This document shows, one piece after another, positions 16,583 to 28,253 of a DNA stretch of 64,000 bases; position 1 is the first letter of the stretch; every line of letters starts with the position of its first letter. A model generated the notes under the pieces. That model was not told where the DNA came from and did no database searches. It saw only the letters and a program-made list of their open reading frames with translations. A program made the position numbers and the translations under genes. Source of the stretch: Melampsora larici-populina 98AG31 (Eukaryota > Basidiomycota > Pucciniomycetes > Pucciniales > Melampsoraceae); assembly GCF_000204055.1 (NCBI RefSeq), contig NW_006768783.1:651985-715984 (forward strand), given 5' to 3'.

Positions 16583-19081
16583 ATGTTGTGCAACCAGCGC
16601 ATAGCAATCCTAGTTTTCGCCACGCTAATCAGTGTGACAAAGTCATCGCCTGCCTCCAAATTCCTCGCGAATTTTGAAGCTCAAAATCCACGATTGGTAG
16701 CTCGTTCTACGAAAAGTCACTCGCACCATCACGAGTGTGATCGGCCATCTGAATTAACTCCATCATATTGGCGTCAGATGAAGCTCGATGATTATTTGAG
16801 GAACTACCCGGAGGGAAACTCTCTCAGTCTTCCAGTAAGTGTCTCACTAGAATATGTGGTTTAGACGCATATATTTATTGCATTCGTTGATTTGGCATCA
16901 GATGTATGTGGATCAACTTCACTTTGGAACTGAATTCGACTGTGGCATTCACAAACATTGCAGTGTTGGGCCTGTCAGTTTGTTTCTTGCTTAAAAGAAT
17001 TCAAGAGAAAAGATTGATACTGAGCCCTGCGTGAATTGCTCGCATTGATTGTTTAGATCTGTGAACCTGTCAGAGGAAACGATTATTACGTTTTGTTTGC
17101 TACCGCACAATGGAACTATTACACCAACTCACTTTCTAGGGTGCTCACTTTGGCAACTTCATTGGTCAAAGGTCAGTTGAATCTCTCTATACGGATCACA
17201 AGCCTATCTGAAGGGTTCTGATCATCTGAGGTGTCTGTTGTTCTAGAGGTGGTTCCTAAGCTCATTCACGATTTGTAAGTATCTTCAAAGTGATCAGTGA
17301 CTCATTCCGGATATCACAGAGTCTCATTCAAAGGAGAATACCTTTTCATTCCTGAAGTGTCGAGCTCTCGCCAGGGGAAAGCGATGCGCACACCATTCCT
17401 GAACCAGACTTGATTCGCATCATGCTGGGATCAATTTCGGTAGGAGGAACAGTCAATAAATCTGGAGTGAATAACTCCACACACCCCGATTATTTGGCCG
17501 CCCTCGAGCCTCTCAGTACTGAAGTGGCCCAGAGTATGCTGGTGGCCGCTGCCCATACTTCAGCAGGTGCATCACCTCCCAAGCCTCATCCCGAGACCTC
17601 GAATCTTCTCGATACCCCGTCTACGAGCACCAATTTCACAAGCCATACCAATCAGACATTGAATGTTGGACCTTCCAGATCTCTACCTGTCGAAGCAGAC
17701 CCGAAATCGACGCAAGAGCAAGCCCAAGAAGGTACATCCCAAGATTTGGACTCAGAAGACGTTCCAAGGTATGTTGACTCTGATGGGGATCAGTCTGAGA
17801 CGTCTTCTGAATCTGTAAGGCGAACTTTGGGGGCTCACCCAACTTTTCATTCCCCTCTTTTCAACAATCACAGTAATCACACTGGCGTCTTTCACAATGT
17901 TCAGATGAATGCCTATGGCAAAGATCAAGACGTAGATGCAGCTAAACCAGCAGTTAGAATGCAAAAGCGTCAACTTGCTGAATCAAACATCCCAGTCTTA
18001 CCAATCGTATACAATTCGGTTTGTGATCTTCCTCTTATTGATCCACAAGAGGAATTATCTACTGATCACATCTCTTCTTTAGACCGATACTGTGGAAAAC
18101 AACATCCAAGCCCTTTCTACTCAGTTTCAAGCCTTTGTGGATGACTCTTTCAATCACAAGATCAACGCCCCAATAAGCGAGGAAGATGGTATCTATGGTG
18201 CTCTTAAGGATGGAAGATTCTTAGTCGAATATGTTGAACCTGCATCTCTTCGATCAAATGCTGAAGATGTGGTGAACCTTCTCACTATCTCAGCTATCCT
18301 GCAGGCTCAGGTAAGTCATGGGTTTGCTTATTGGTCTGGATTCAATTGGCCAATCGGCGGATTTCACTTGTTCTGATTACTTGAATCCTTCATTTAGAAC
18401 GCCATGCTTGTTTTCCGTGAAGTACATTTGATACCTTTTTGAGAATCTCCATGCATGTGTTATAAAAATGATTGCTGATATAAGAAAAACAGTCGGACTG
18501 CCACATGTCAGACAACCATGATAGTACTCTCAGCTTCTGTTCACCAGATGGAACGTAAGTCAATATATCAAATCAAAATGTTGATCTCTCTGACACAAAG
18601 ATACTGATTTATCTTATATTCTTGACAGGCTTACGGAGATCGTTCGAGTTGAAGGAAATTCGATCAGGAGAGACATCTTCAATGCTGAATTGATTGAAAA
18701 CAAATATGGGTTTTCGACTCAGTTTTTAGCAGAAGAAGCTCGGAGATGTCAACTCCTCAATGATGGGAAACCTGACCCACCGTGAGCTCTCTTAATCTTC
18801 GATTCTTTTCAAAAATCTCCACATCTGATGTTGATGCGTTGCTTGATCGATCAGAAATTTCAAGCACGATCAATTCGACATCTGCACATTTGATGTGCAA
18901 GTATGTGACCTCAAAGAGCCCCGTAAGTTTTCTTCAGTCTTGAAAAATAGACCAGACCATCGAATAAAAGTCCTCATATATTGTGTGTCTTATTCAAATA
19001 TGCCTAGGACTCGCTCAAATGTTACAAGAAGGAGCTAGTATCGTGAAGCTCTGCAGACAGGAAGTTGGGTTGGCAATTTAA
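16583..19081 (+). CDS. Secreted Cys-containing protein, DUF7872-like
   Basis: No function known. Ten exons: 16583-16834, 16902-16973, 17057-17171, 17247-17274, 17358-18018, 18083-18310, 18493-18554, 18629-18781, 18855-18922, 19008-19081; product 570 aa. The N-terminus (MLCNQRIAILVFATLISVTK) is a typical signal peptide. A Cys-patterned segment follows (FDCGIHKHCSVGPICEPV), then YYVLFATAQWNYYTNSL. A Ser/Thr/Pro/Asn-rich linker (about 190-360) has many N-x-S/T sites and one dibasic KR. A conserved-looking C-terminal part contains DGRFLVEYV, FLAEEARRCQ and the ending CRQEVGLAI. From memory, this layout and the ending resemble an uncharacterised basidiomycete family labelled DUF7872; a profile search would settle that. 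The small 28-nt exon 4 and the 17358 acceptor were chosen because they keep the frame open. It is likely secreted or cell-wall associated. Confidence 0.75.
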
Positions 19082-21014
19082 ACTGCCTCTATCGCTGGTC
19101 TATACCAACGTTGACTGGAGGGAACAACATGGTTCGAAATATATATCTCTGAAGCCTCTGAAGGATAGTAAACCATTGTAGTTGGATCCATGTCTACAGC
19201 TATCAATCTCATAGTTTCAATACTCGCATCAACGCAACTTATAGTTCATTTTCTGAATGAATCCACTCCTTCAGTCCTGTCATTTTTTACTTGCTCAGAA
19301 GCTCTTGTAAATGGAAAAATTCGTTTCAGATGTATCATCCCACACGTGAAAGTAAATCGTACAGTTGCTTTCTTTGTTTGTTTCATTAGTCAAAGAAATC
19401 ATTGAGAAACTTGCTGTGAAGTATTTTGCCGTTTTGAGCTTATGGAACAAAATTTACTCCACATGGAATATAACAAATCCGTCCGAGCGATGCTCATACC
19501 CGAGAAAATAGCGTCGCAAGTTCTACTCGAGAGGGTTATCTGGTACCTGCGCAGGTTCAAATTGGCGCTATCCCCGTTTCAAAACTCTGCGGAATATTTC
19601 GGTTGTCAGAGATCATGGCTTCCCATGGCCTTGAGAGGCAAAAGTGGAGTTGAATCCATATGCTCGGCGGTTACAATAAAAGAGATAAATATCTACATAC
19701 CAAACCTTCTCAGCAATCTTCATTGAGCCCCACATACCTTAAGTGCGAGCGATTCGTGCTTTCACTTGTTACCGCGAGCCTCAGGATAGCGCAAAAGTGC
19801 CAAAAGTGCCCCAGATGATGACAAAGTTGCAGCTCATTCGTGTAACATCGCGAGCAGATCAACTTTGTGGAGTCAAAACTCGGAGACGAGTGAGATATGT
19901 ATGCGCATTCCTTCTTTTTGAAGATCAACTTTTTACATTCCGGACGGAGCTTATCTGTTAAGCTAATCCGATACTCACATCCGACCTTCGACCGCACGCT
20001 GGAAAGGAAACGGTGTAAGACTGGCTGTAAGCACGTTATGGCTGTCTGCCATGCAAATCCTGTGTCTTTCGATGTATATTTCCAAAACTTGTCCAACACC
20101 TATTTAGCCCTGACCGGGAGATGTAAGTCAAGGCAATAAAAGGCTAGCAGGTGTCCATTCTGCTGGTACCAACTCACGATTTTAAACTCGTGGAGATTTT
20201 AGGTCAAGCCTTCATTGCAGCAATATATCAATCACAGATATTTCACAACCAGATACTGCTTTATAAAGATTGTTAGTGAGAGTGTATAAGTTAACATGAG
20301 AGCTGGAATGAAACTTATGTACCTTCATAAAGATCAACACACATAGGCATCCCGATGATCACTGGTAGTATGAGAACAGGAGTTTCAATGTGCTTCTAAA
20401 AGTATGTGGTCATTAAAAAATCAGCCCCTTCTGTGATATGTCACGTATAACATCCACTCATATTTATCTCGTAAACTATCTCAGGTTCGTTAGCTACTCC
20501 AACGAAACTATGGTTGCACTGCACAAAGCTTGCCAAAGTTTTGGGCCAATTTGCTCGAATTTGTGGAAAACCTACCCAGAATTGGACAAGATTGGACGAG
20601 CTTTTTGAAATTGCCAGTCAGAATAATGCGCAGGATGTTTGAGGATGACATAACTCAAGAACGGACGAGTTTGATTGGGTAGCTTGATTGGTTTCACCCT
20701 GTCAGTTAATCGATCCTTGGTTTTAAGCTCTATTCGGCTGCAGTCAACTCCTTTATCGATTCAACGACTCAACTGGACAACCTCCGGAAAAAAACCAAGC
20801 GGGGAAAGCAATGAAAAGATGCTCAATGTTGATTCATTTGGTGCATATCTCTACCTTCCTGTGTCTATGGCAGATCTTATTGCAGCCGGATTGAGCCTGA
20901 TCGCCATGCTAGTACCCCATTCGAATGGTCATCTGATTTCATTTTGCTCTCAGCTTGTTGCTCAATCTGAGCCGGGCCGGCCCGTATTTGTAAAATTTTA
21001 TGACTTGAATTTGC
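19082..21014. other. Intergenic region, no supported gene
   Basis: About 1.9 kb without a credible gene. The open frames here lack splice logic, compositional bias or motifs. No inverted-repeat element was recognised. The right part is the promoter region of transporter A. Confidence 0.5.
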
Positions 21015-21022
21015 TATATAAA
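21015..21022 (+). promoter_or_regulatory. TATA box of sugar transporter A
   Basis: TATATAAA lies 134 bp upstream of the transporter ATG (21156), a normal distance allowing for a 5' UTR of about 100 nt. Confidence 0.55.
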
Positions 21023-21155
21023 ACGTTGGCCATCGATTGCGCCACTTTCTCACTGCCTGCCTTGTCCTCGTTGTGTATTGTCATCGTAGTAATTCCAAGT
21101 AACATCATCGCCTGTCTCTTTCTTATAATCAAAAATCTTCACAATCCGTAGTACT

Positions 21156-24100
21156 ATGAACGAAATCCAACCTTTCAAAAACGAGCACAGTACCGAGATG
21201 ATCGACCACGCAAGCCCTGTCAACGAGAAGGCTGATTATGAAGATCCAAGTCCGAATGAGCTATTGAAGTTATCGGCCAAGCTAGAGAACCCACTAGCAG
21301 GAAAGTCCGCCAAAGAGTTGGTGTCGGATGCCCAACACTTTTGCGAAGTCCATAACCTCAATGACCATGGTATGTCATGCTTTCTGATGTCAATGCAAAC
21401 AATTTGCTTCATAGTACTTTTTCTAAAAGAATTGGCATGATCTTCAGTGGGCATGTTTACTCGTGCAGCGTTGTTGGCCGCCGACCCAAATAACCTCGAC
21501 CGAGTTCCAGACATCACGGACGAAGAACGAAAATGGATTGAGTCTGAAAAGACAAATCGATGGAAACAACCCTGGACAATGTTGGTATCCTCTCAGCATC
21601 TTGGCTTTATCATCCGAATCTGAATATACTGTATGCAGCTATTATGTCGCTATCATCTCTTCCATGGCTGCCATTGTACAAGGAATGGACGAAGTGAGTC
21701 TTGTGTCCCTTGTTGTATTTCGCAAATCACTGACGCATCCCCGCTGTTCTTCACAAAAGTCCGTAGTGAACGGGGCTCAGCTAGGTTATCAGGAGGAGTT
21801 CGGCATCTCTTCAGACGGGACCAACAAGACAGCCTTACTTCAAGGATTGGTCAACAGCGCACCTTATCTGTGTTGTGTGAGTAGCTCTGGTACTTCCGCC
21901 AAAGAATGTCCAATTAACATTTGCTTCACACCCAGGCCGTCTTCGCTTGTTGGTTGACGGACCCACTCAATCGCCTTCTTGGCAGACGGGGTGTGATATT
22001 CCTGTCGTGCTTCATTGCTGGCATCGCATCTATATGGGAGGGGTTCACGTACTCTTGGCCCCAGTTGTTCGCTGCTCGCCTCGTTCTTGGACTCGGGATC
22101 GGGCCCAAGGTACGCAACTTGCACCAATCTCCTTTAGAAACCAACTTTAACGCCAACTTTCCTATGAACTCATCAAATAGTCCGCCACCGCCCCCGTCTA
22201 TACTGGTCAGTCCCTCAATTATCACTCATCCTTGATTTCATGTTCGGACCAGGAGCCTGACATTTTATTGCCGCCTTAGCCGAATGTGCTCCAGCCCCCA
22301 TCAGAGGTGCATTGGTCATGCAGTGGCAAGTTGTAAGTCGCATTTCGTTCAACTTCCAAGGTGTCTTCAGCCTCATACTCACAGTCTTCAATGTCTTGTA
22401 GTGGACTGTAAGTCATTTGTAGCATCACGTGGTCGGATCTACGCCTTTCTGACAGTCATTCAACAGGCCTTTGGCATTGCCCTTGGTGACATTGTCTCAG
22501 TTATCTTTGTCGATTTAGCACCTAATCTGGGATGGCGGTGAGCCCCTTCACTCTTTTGCTGGAAGATGTTACCGTATAGGCTATCGCTTCTGACCAATTT
22601 ATGGCTACAATATCGCAACAGTTTAATGCTGGGCTCCACCGTTGTCGCACCCATCATCGTTTGCGGTATGATTTTCTACGCGCCAGAATCGCCAAGATGG
22701 TATATGTCAAAAGGCCGCGTAGCCGATGCATACGGATCCATGCAGCGACTCAGGTATTGTGATCTTCAAGCTGCCCGCGACCTCTATTACATGGCCGAGC
22801 TTTTGTCATTGGAAAAGGCCCAGACAGAAGGTCGGAACTTACTCACTGATATGTGGAGAGTTCCCAGAGTGCGACGTGCAGGTCAGCATTCGAACGCCCC
22901 ACACCGTGAAAGAAAAGTACTAACTTGTTGCATACCACGTGAACTTTCAAACCCATTGCGATCATACGATTAGCCCAAGCATCAGGTACAACAAACCTCT
23001 TAACCTGTTCATCATTCAGTAACTGAAAGTCACAATCATCTTCTTCCCATTTTAGGCTTGGTGATGTTTATGCAGCAGTTTTGTGGTGTCAATGTGAGTC
23101 ACCCCTTCATCTTTTATTGCCCTGCAATCAGCCAAAGACTAACCTTTGCGTGTCTGAAAATCCCAGGTCATCGCGTACTACAGTTCGTAAGTAGATCGCC
23201 TTTGTACTCGGCTCGCTCAACTCTCTCATTTGATTTGATTTTTTAGCCAAATCTTCGTGGAAGCTGGTTTTGAGCGCAAAGCAGCATTGTTGACCACGAT
23301 GGGTACCGGACTCGTCAATTGGATATTCGCCATACCCGCCTTGTACACAATCGATGTCAGTTCACAATTTAACTTCACCCTAGTAATAGTACTTACCGAT
23401 ATTGACACTCCATGCTTCAGACTTTCGGAAGACGTAACTTGTTATTGGTGACTTTCCCGGCCATGGCCGTATGTCTACTGGCGACTGGAATGGCTTTCTA
23501 CATCCCTCAAGATGGGCCAGACGATCATCGTCGAGTCTCAGTGGTGGCCGCGGCTATCTACCTGTACATGGCATTTTACAGCCCAGGAGAGGGGGTATGT
23601 ACAATTACGAAGCTGCGATTCAGCTCCTACATTATGAGGAGATTTTGACCACTAATGCATTATCACCTTTTGCTCTTTTCGTACGATAGCCTGTGCCGTT
23701 CACATACAGGTAGGACTTTGCAATTCTCAATTAATTTTCGTGTTTCCGGCTAATATCTGATCAATACTTAAACAGTGCCGAAGCATTCCCTTTGTACATC
23801 CGAGACTTTGGAATGTCCTACGCTACCGCTGTTTGTTGGTTCTTCAAGTCAGTCAACCAGTCTTCACTCAATGAATTCTTTCCTGCCAGATGCTAAATTC
23901 AAGCGTTCGGCTTCCAGCTTCGTGTTGGCCATCACATTTCCTTTGCTCCTCAACGCATTCAAACCGCAAGGCGCTTTCGGATGGTATGGTATGCTACAAT
24001 TTAATAACTCTATTCTGATTGACAAAGTTATTTATCAAGTCGTTCTTCCTCAGCGGGGTGGTGTTGCATCGGTTGGGTGCTGGTGTTATTCTTCCTGTAG

Positions 24101-24485
24101 GCGCCAGTTTCTACTTACAACACTTCTCACTATTTACTGATCCCCTCTTTGAACACCTTAGACCCGAAACCAAAGCGCTCACTCTCGAAGAGCTGGACTT
24201 AGGTAAAAATTTTCTCTCAATTATCTGGACCTTGACCGCTGGATTCTTAACTAACATCATTACTCGGTGGTAGTATTTTCCGTCCCTACTGGAAAACATG
24301 CTGCATATCAGGCACGCAATACGATGTTCCACATCAGGAAGTACATCTTGCGACAACGCGTTCAACCACTCCCACCGTTGTAAGTTGAAAAGATACCCAT
24401 CACATATTTGCCCTCGTCACTAACTATTTCGGTATGTGATTGATAAACTCTCAGGTATCAAATGGAAAAAATGATGGCGTCTTGA
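21156..24485 (+). CDS. MFS sugar porter A (22 exons)
   Basis: Plasma-membrane proton-coupled sugar or polyol transporter of the MFS sugar-porter family; substrate unknown. Exons: 21156-21369, 21448-21580, 21639-21693, 21760-21876, 21936-22109, 22181-22205, 22280-22332, 22402-22407, 22467-22537, 22622-22881, 22974-22985, 23056-23093, 23167-23186, 23247-23355, 23421-23594, 23690-23709, 23776-23847, 23918-23988, 24054-24096, 24162-24202, 24274-24379, 24455-24485. The product is 614 aa. Diagnostic motifs: NRLLGRRG after TM2, PESPRWYMSKGR before the central loop, QQFCGVNVIAYYSS in TM7, FGRRNLLL, and PETKALTLEELD after TM12. A hydrophilic N-terminus of about 115 residues precedes TM1, long for the family. 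Exon 8 is only 6 nt and exon 11 only 12 nt. Every exon from 2 to 22 has the same length as in paralogue B (48778-52263). No disabling change was found, so it is probably functional. Confidence 0.9.
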
Positions 24486-25812
24486 ATTGTTCAAAGCTCG
24501 TTTGCATTGATTTCACTCGCATTTTGACCGAAATTTTTTAATCTCTTGGTACAAGTAACTGTGGCAAAATACTTTTCACAAAAAAGACGTCACCCAATTC
24601 TGTCTTTCTTTTCTTTTTTGCCAACTCAAATTTGTTAAGTAAGAGAGACGAAATGTAAACAATGTTGTATCTTTAACTCTAGTGAATGTGTTTAAATTAA
24701 AAATATGATGATGTATAAAATGAATGCAATTTTGTCCAACTTTCAATCTCCTAAGTACTATCGCCCAGGCGTCAGTAATACAAACCAACAGTATCACAAT
24801 TTCATCAGACTTTTTCCCGATTCCGACTACAAAATTCCTTCGATGCATAAAGTGGTTGAATACATTGACTTTGATACTCGTGATAGACAAAGCTGAAGTG
24901 CATAGGATTTTCTGAAATTCGGCCCACAGGACCTGTTTGTGAATTTGTAGCACACATTGAGAAATGCTTTGTTATTCAATTTTTCATATATCTTTGCTCC
25001 TGATAGGGGTGGGGTTTTCTTTCAATTTTTAAGCCAGTTTGTCAGAACCTCGCTCAAGATTCACAACTCGTGTACGTATATACCTTTGCAATTGGATGCA
25101 TTTGCAGACGGAGCTGAAATAACTCAGGTACCACACTTCTGTGTGATCGTCTTGAGGCTTAGAAGGGCAATTCCATTTCATTATAATATGGCGGCAGGAG
25201 AACACATTCTGGATAAACTCGCATTGGGTCGAGGAAAACAGGCAGAACAAATCGTTTTCTGTAATTTACCCGAGAGATCACGTACAACTCTCGTCGTTTG
25301 ACACCCTGTCCCTGAAGATAGATGTGGATGCCCTGACAGATAATTAAACTTGAGCGCGCAGGGGTGTAGACAGAGTCGAATTGGCGTTGCCGGCAAAAGT
25401 CTCTTGAGTTTTGGGCGATCCCAGTACGCAGCAAGCGAGACGATATTATTTGTGATCTTCGGTTTTGTGAGTGTTGTTTTCCTACATATGCTTCCGAAGA
25501 GGAACGATTCTGCGGGTACATTAATGCGAAAATGGACACAAACAGCGTTTTCAAACATCTTCATGTGTGACGCCGTCTTTCCCACTGGTTGCTCACTTTG
25601 CTCAGCCTCAAAGAGACCCTTTCGTGGCAAGTTGAGTACGCTAGAAAGACTTCAATACATATGTGATACCCAAGGTTTTTTCGTTGAATGCTTGTTGGCG
25701 GTAATATATCCTAGGGAGCCACGCTCGCAACGTTCGCCGCGCGCATATTTGGTTGAACAAAATCCTGTGAAGGTGTGGCTCACCGCACCCCGTCAGTCTC
25801 GCCAACTCTGGA
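24486..25812. other. Intergenic region, no supported gene
   Basis: About 1.3 kb between transporter A and the small secreted protein. Open frames on both strands overlap without splice logic or motifs. No repeat was recognised apart from the tandem array that ends it. Confidence 0.45.
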
Positions 25813-25864
25813 CCATTAATCTTTGCCATTAATCTTTACCATTAATCTTCACCATTAATCTTTA
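25813..25864 (+). repeat. 13-nt tandem repeat, four copies
   Basis: Four head-to-tail copies of a ccattaatcttta-type unit at 25813, 25826, 25839 and 25852, differing at one or two bases each. The array ends 170 bp upstream of the start of a small secreted-protein gene. It could act as clustered regulator-binding sites or be a neutral minisatellite. Confidence 0.8.
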
Positions 25865-26034
25865 CCTTTAACATCATCCTTTGCATTCAGAGACTCTTTT
25901 CGTTACTAAAAACCAAACATATTCTGTACATATATCTTGTACATATCGAGCACGCAACCTAAAGCCAGGACTGTAAATAAGAACATCTCCACCTCACCGC
26001 GTTTTAATCCAAGCAACTTTCCGCAACCCTCGAG

Positions 26035-26407
26035 ATGAAGTTAGGAATATTCTTATTTTGTTCATTGTTAATTTTGACTTGCCAGACTACTTCTAAACCT
26101 CAGTAAGTCAAGAAAGACCTTTTTCGAGCCGATTTTCAACTTACTATTATTCTGTGTTTTTTTGTTTCTGCGGAACCTGGGACTCAGGTTAGTAACACGT
26201 GCAGGAGATGGAAAGCCGCACAAAAAGGTCGACCAGCCCAAAAGCAAGATGTCAGAACTGCTAGAAAAAATGGAACTCAGCAGCAATGGGACCACAATCA
26301 ATGCCAATCGGAAGAACTCGACCTCTGCGCCCCCGAACGGCCCGAGCGCCGCACCCTCAAAACCACCTGAAAAGACGCTTCCGGGGTCAGGCCAGCCACC
26401 CAAATAA
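26035..26407 (+). CDS. Small secreted protein, effector candidate
   Basis: Two exons, 26035-26102 and 26188-26407, give 95 aa. Residues 1-18 or so (MKLGIFLFCSLLILTC) form a clear signal peptide. The mature part is about 75 residues, highly charged at first (KPHKKVDQPKSKMSELLEKM) and then Asn/Ser/Pro-rich with no folded-domain signature. It has no Cys after the signal peptide. The intron donor is gtaagt and the acceptor ctcag; joining at phase 2 keeps the frame open. I recognise no family. Small secreted proteins of this kind are common effector candidates in plant-associated fungi, but that role is only inferred from size and secretion. A 13-nt tandem array lies 170 bp upstream and a TIR-bounded element starts 177 bp downstream. 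Confidence 0.65.
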
Positions 26408-26810
26408 TGATATTGCGGTGGTGATACCAAGCGGCCAAAACTCACTTGAACACTGATCCACATGAGTTACGGTGCTTAGGGTGTCTTGGTACTCTTTGAA
26501 TGATAATTATATCTGCGCTAGATCCGCCGAGCGCCCCGGGCCGTTTGGATTCACTGCATAATAAAATACGCAAGCTATGTATGTACACCAGGGGGTAAAC
26601 CTACGGCAAGAAAACGGTTTTCGAACCCGTTTTCCTGCCGTCACGGTTTTGAACTATTCGTGTCGTTTCTGAGACGATTTCAGATGGGACCGCACAAACG
26701 CGGTTCCCATCACCATTTTTGGCGGTGCAAGCAAACCACCTCGGTGACCCCTAAACACGGTCCCAGGGACGTTCCGAGGGTACGCCGTAAATTTGCCAAA
26801 AGAAAATCAA

Positions 26811-26895
26811 GCAATGGGGCTTGAACCCAGGCTCAAAACCCACAAAAGGTCATAATCAAGGCCACAGAGCGATTCACCACTACACCATAAAGACC
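26811..26895 (-). ncRNA. tRNA-like sequence with A and B boxes (relic or SINE head)
   Basis: On the minus strand an A box (tggtgtagtgg, 26887-26877) and a B box (ggttcaagcc, 26827-26818) lie at the right spacing for RNA polymerase III. The 5' end ggtcttta does not pair with the region after the T-arm, and the presumed anticodon stem has a mismatch. A working cloverleaf is therefore unlikely. It is best read as a decayed tRNA or a tRNA-derived SINE head inside the TIR element. Confidence 0.5.
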
Positions 26896-26944
26896 ACACT
26901 GCTAGTACCATTTGATGGGGTCAGATAGCGTGGTGGTAGGTAAG

Positions 26945-27522
26945 TCATGTTATCATCAATGCTGGAATCGGAAAGAGAATTTGTACCGAAGAATTAGACG
27001 GTCCGTTTGACATATGATTACAAAGTGTTCGAGCAAGATCTCCTTTTTCAGCTTTCATCTTAGCTATAATTTTATCATCTCTAGGCCAAGTGAAGACACT
27101 ATAGAATGGTGAGTAGCCCTCATGAGGTTAAAATTAAGCTCAAGTTGAGCAAACAGTAGACCGAGAGTATTGATCTGAAAACACGAAATGTATCAGCCAT
27201 CAATGGTGTGTGTTTATTGATAGCGATTGAAAGATAAGCCGACCTTAATATCATGTCTGGTGAATGCATCAGACACATTTTACGGTAACCTCAATAATCA
27301 TATCTTCAAGTTTCATAGATCAAGACAGATAACTCACGCCTTGGCTTGTGCGTAGTGATTAAACACCAGGCACTCGACCTCATAAGGATTTGAAGAATGG
27401 GTGATAATCTTAAAAGTAGTGTTCGAAGTAATGGTAAACATAATAAAAAGGGTGCAAGAGTTGAGAATAGTAAAACTTCCATTCCATCCAACCCCTAATA
27501 AAAAAAATGCGCATAAAATCAT
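26945..27522 (-). CDS. Small spliced hypothetical protein inside TIR element
   Basis: Four exons read in coding order 27522-27338, 27256-27244 (13 nt), 27174-27155 (20 nt) and 27098-26945. Together they give 123 aa with no internal stop. All junctions are GT-AG, and the phases (2, 0, 2) fit together. The N-terminus (MILCAFFLLGVGW) is hydrophobic, and a second hydrophobic stretch follows (LFIMFTIT). The body is protein-like: NPYEVECLVFNHYAQAKA, then VFTWPRDDKIIAKMKAEKGD and LARTLCNHMSN. I do not recognise a family. The true start may lie further upstream, since a possible acceptor (ttttattag) sits just after the chosen ATG. It lies fully within the TIR-bounded segment, so it may be a captured host gene or the element's own product. 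Confidence 0.4.
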
Positions 27523-27906
27523 GAGATGAGTAAACCATGGAATAGGACAAGTTTATGTGCCTTCCCAGGTCAATTCTTGACACTTTGTCATTATTTGTCA
27601 TTAGCGAGATTGTCCGTGTGGAAGGATGACGGGTACATACCATACTCCAAACTGAAAAATAAAATATTGTTGAAGGTAGTTCGACACCGATTGCAATTGG
27701 TGTCAAAAAAACCGCTTCACCACCGCCTCAGGAGCCGTTCTCAAACGGTTGCTGACATGCGGCTCGTTCCAGAAGCGGTGGTGGAACGGTGTCCGAATCG
27801 GTTTTGGCAAAACCGGTTCCACACCTTCCTGGGCGGTTCAGGTGACGAAACCTTTGAAATCGTCACAGGAACCGGCCGAGGCCGAGGACCATTACCCCCT
27901 GGTGTA

Positions 27907-28139
27907 GTGCATTTGTAATAAATTCCTGTACACCCTGTCAATATAATAAGTAATTCCCTGATGTCCTGAGGCTGTTGAACTTTCATGTTCCTCTATTGGT
28001 GCATCATCCATTTCTCTCTGTTGCTCGGTCTTTTAAGACCAGAACAGTTCAGTGTAACCTCCTTAGCAGGTTCCTGCTTAAGAAACTTACGGCTCTTCTA
28101 GGTCCGTCCTACCACAGTAGACTTAACCTAGATTATTTA
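27907..28139. other. Spacer between TIR element and DIRS-like element
   Basis: No gene or clear repeat is seen. The right end of the DIRS-like element may begin here, but no terminal repeat could be found to fix it. Confidence 0.35.
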
Positions 28140-28170
28140 GGTGTTTGTTTAGTGTGGTGTGGGGAGGGCC

Positions 28171-28226
28171 CCAGAGGGAGATACGGGTAACAATAAGATG
28201 GGTTGTTGTACCCGTAGCCCCTCTGG
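28171..28226. repeat. Long imperfect hairpin in DIRS 3' region
   Basis: ccagaggg (28171-28178) pairs with 28219-28226, tacgggta (28182-28189) with 28209-28216, and caa (28191-28193) with 28206-28208. The stem has about 19 paired bases with small bulges and a 12-nt loop. It lies in the non-coding end of the DIRS-like element. Confidence 0.65.
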
Positions 28227-28253
28227 AGCAAGAACAGGACCTCTTGGAGACGC

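Larger units (their letters stand above)
26584..27906. mobile_element. TIR-bounded segment, putative non-autonomous DNA transposon
   Basis: Perfect 15-bp terminal inverted repeats occupy 26584-26598 (tacaccagggggtaa) and 27892-27906. If the outer TA is a target duplication, the true TIR is 13 bp starting cacc, as in Tc1/mariner-like insertions. Both subterminal regions are rich in cggttt/aaccgg motifs in alternating orientation, of the kind transposases bind. There is no transposase reading frame. Inside lie a tRNA-like sequence and a small spliced reading frame on the minus strand. The 1.3-kb length is large for a MITE and suits a gene-carrying or composite element. Confidence 0.6.

Noticed and set aside
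20675..21151. 158-aa open frame with hydrophobic end just upstream of transporter A
   Set aside because: It covers the TATA box and 5' UTR of transporter A, stops before its ATG, and shows no homology or splice logic.
21156..24485. Transporter A as a pseudogene (many apparent stops)
   Set aside because: All stops fall in introns; the 22-exon model is open and matches paralogue B exon for exon.
26811..26895. Functional tRNA gene
   Set aside because: A and B boxes are good, but the acceptor stem does not pair and the anticodon stem is imperfect, so it was annotated as tRNA-like only.
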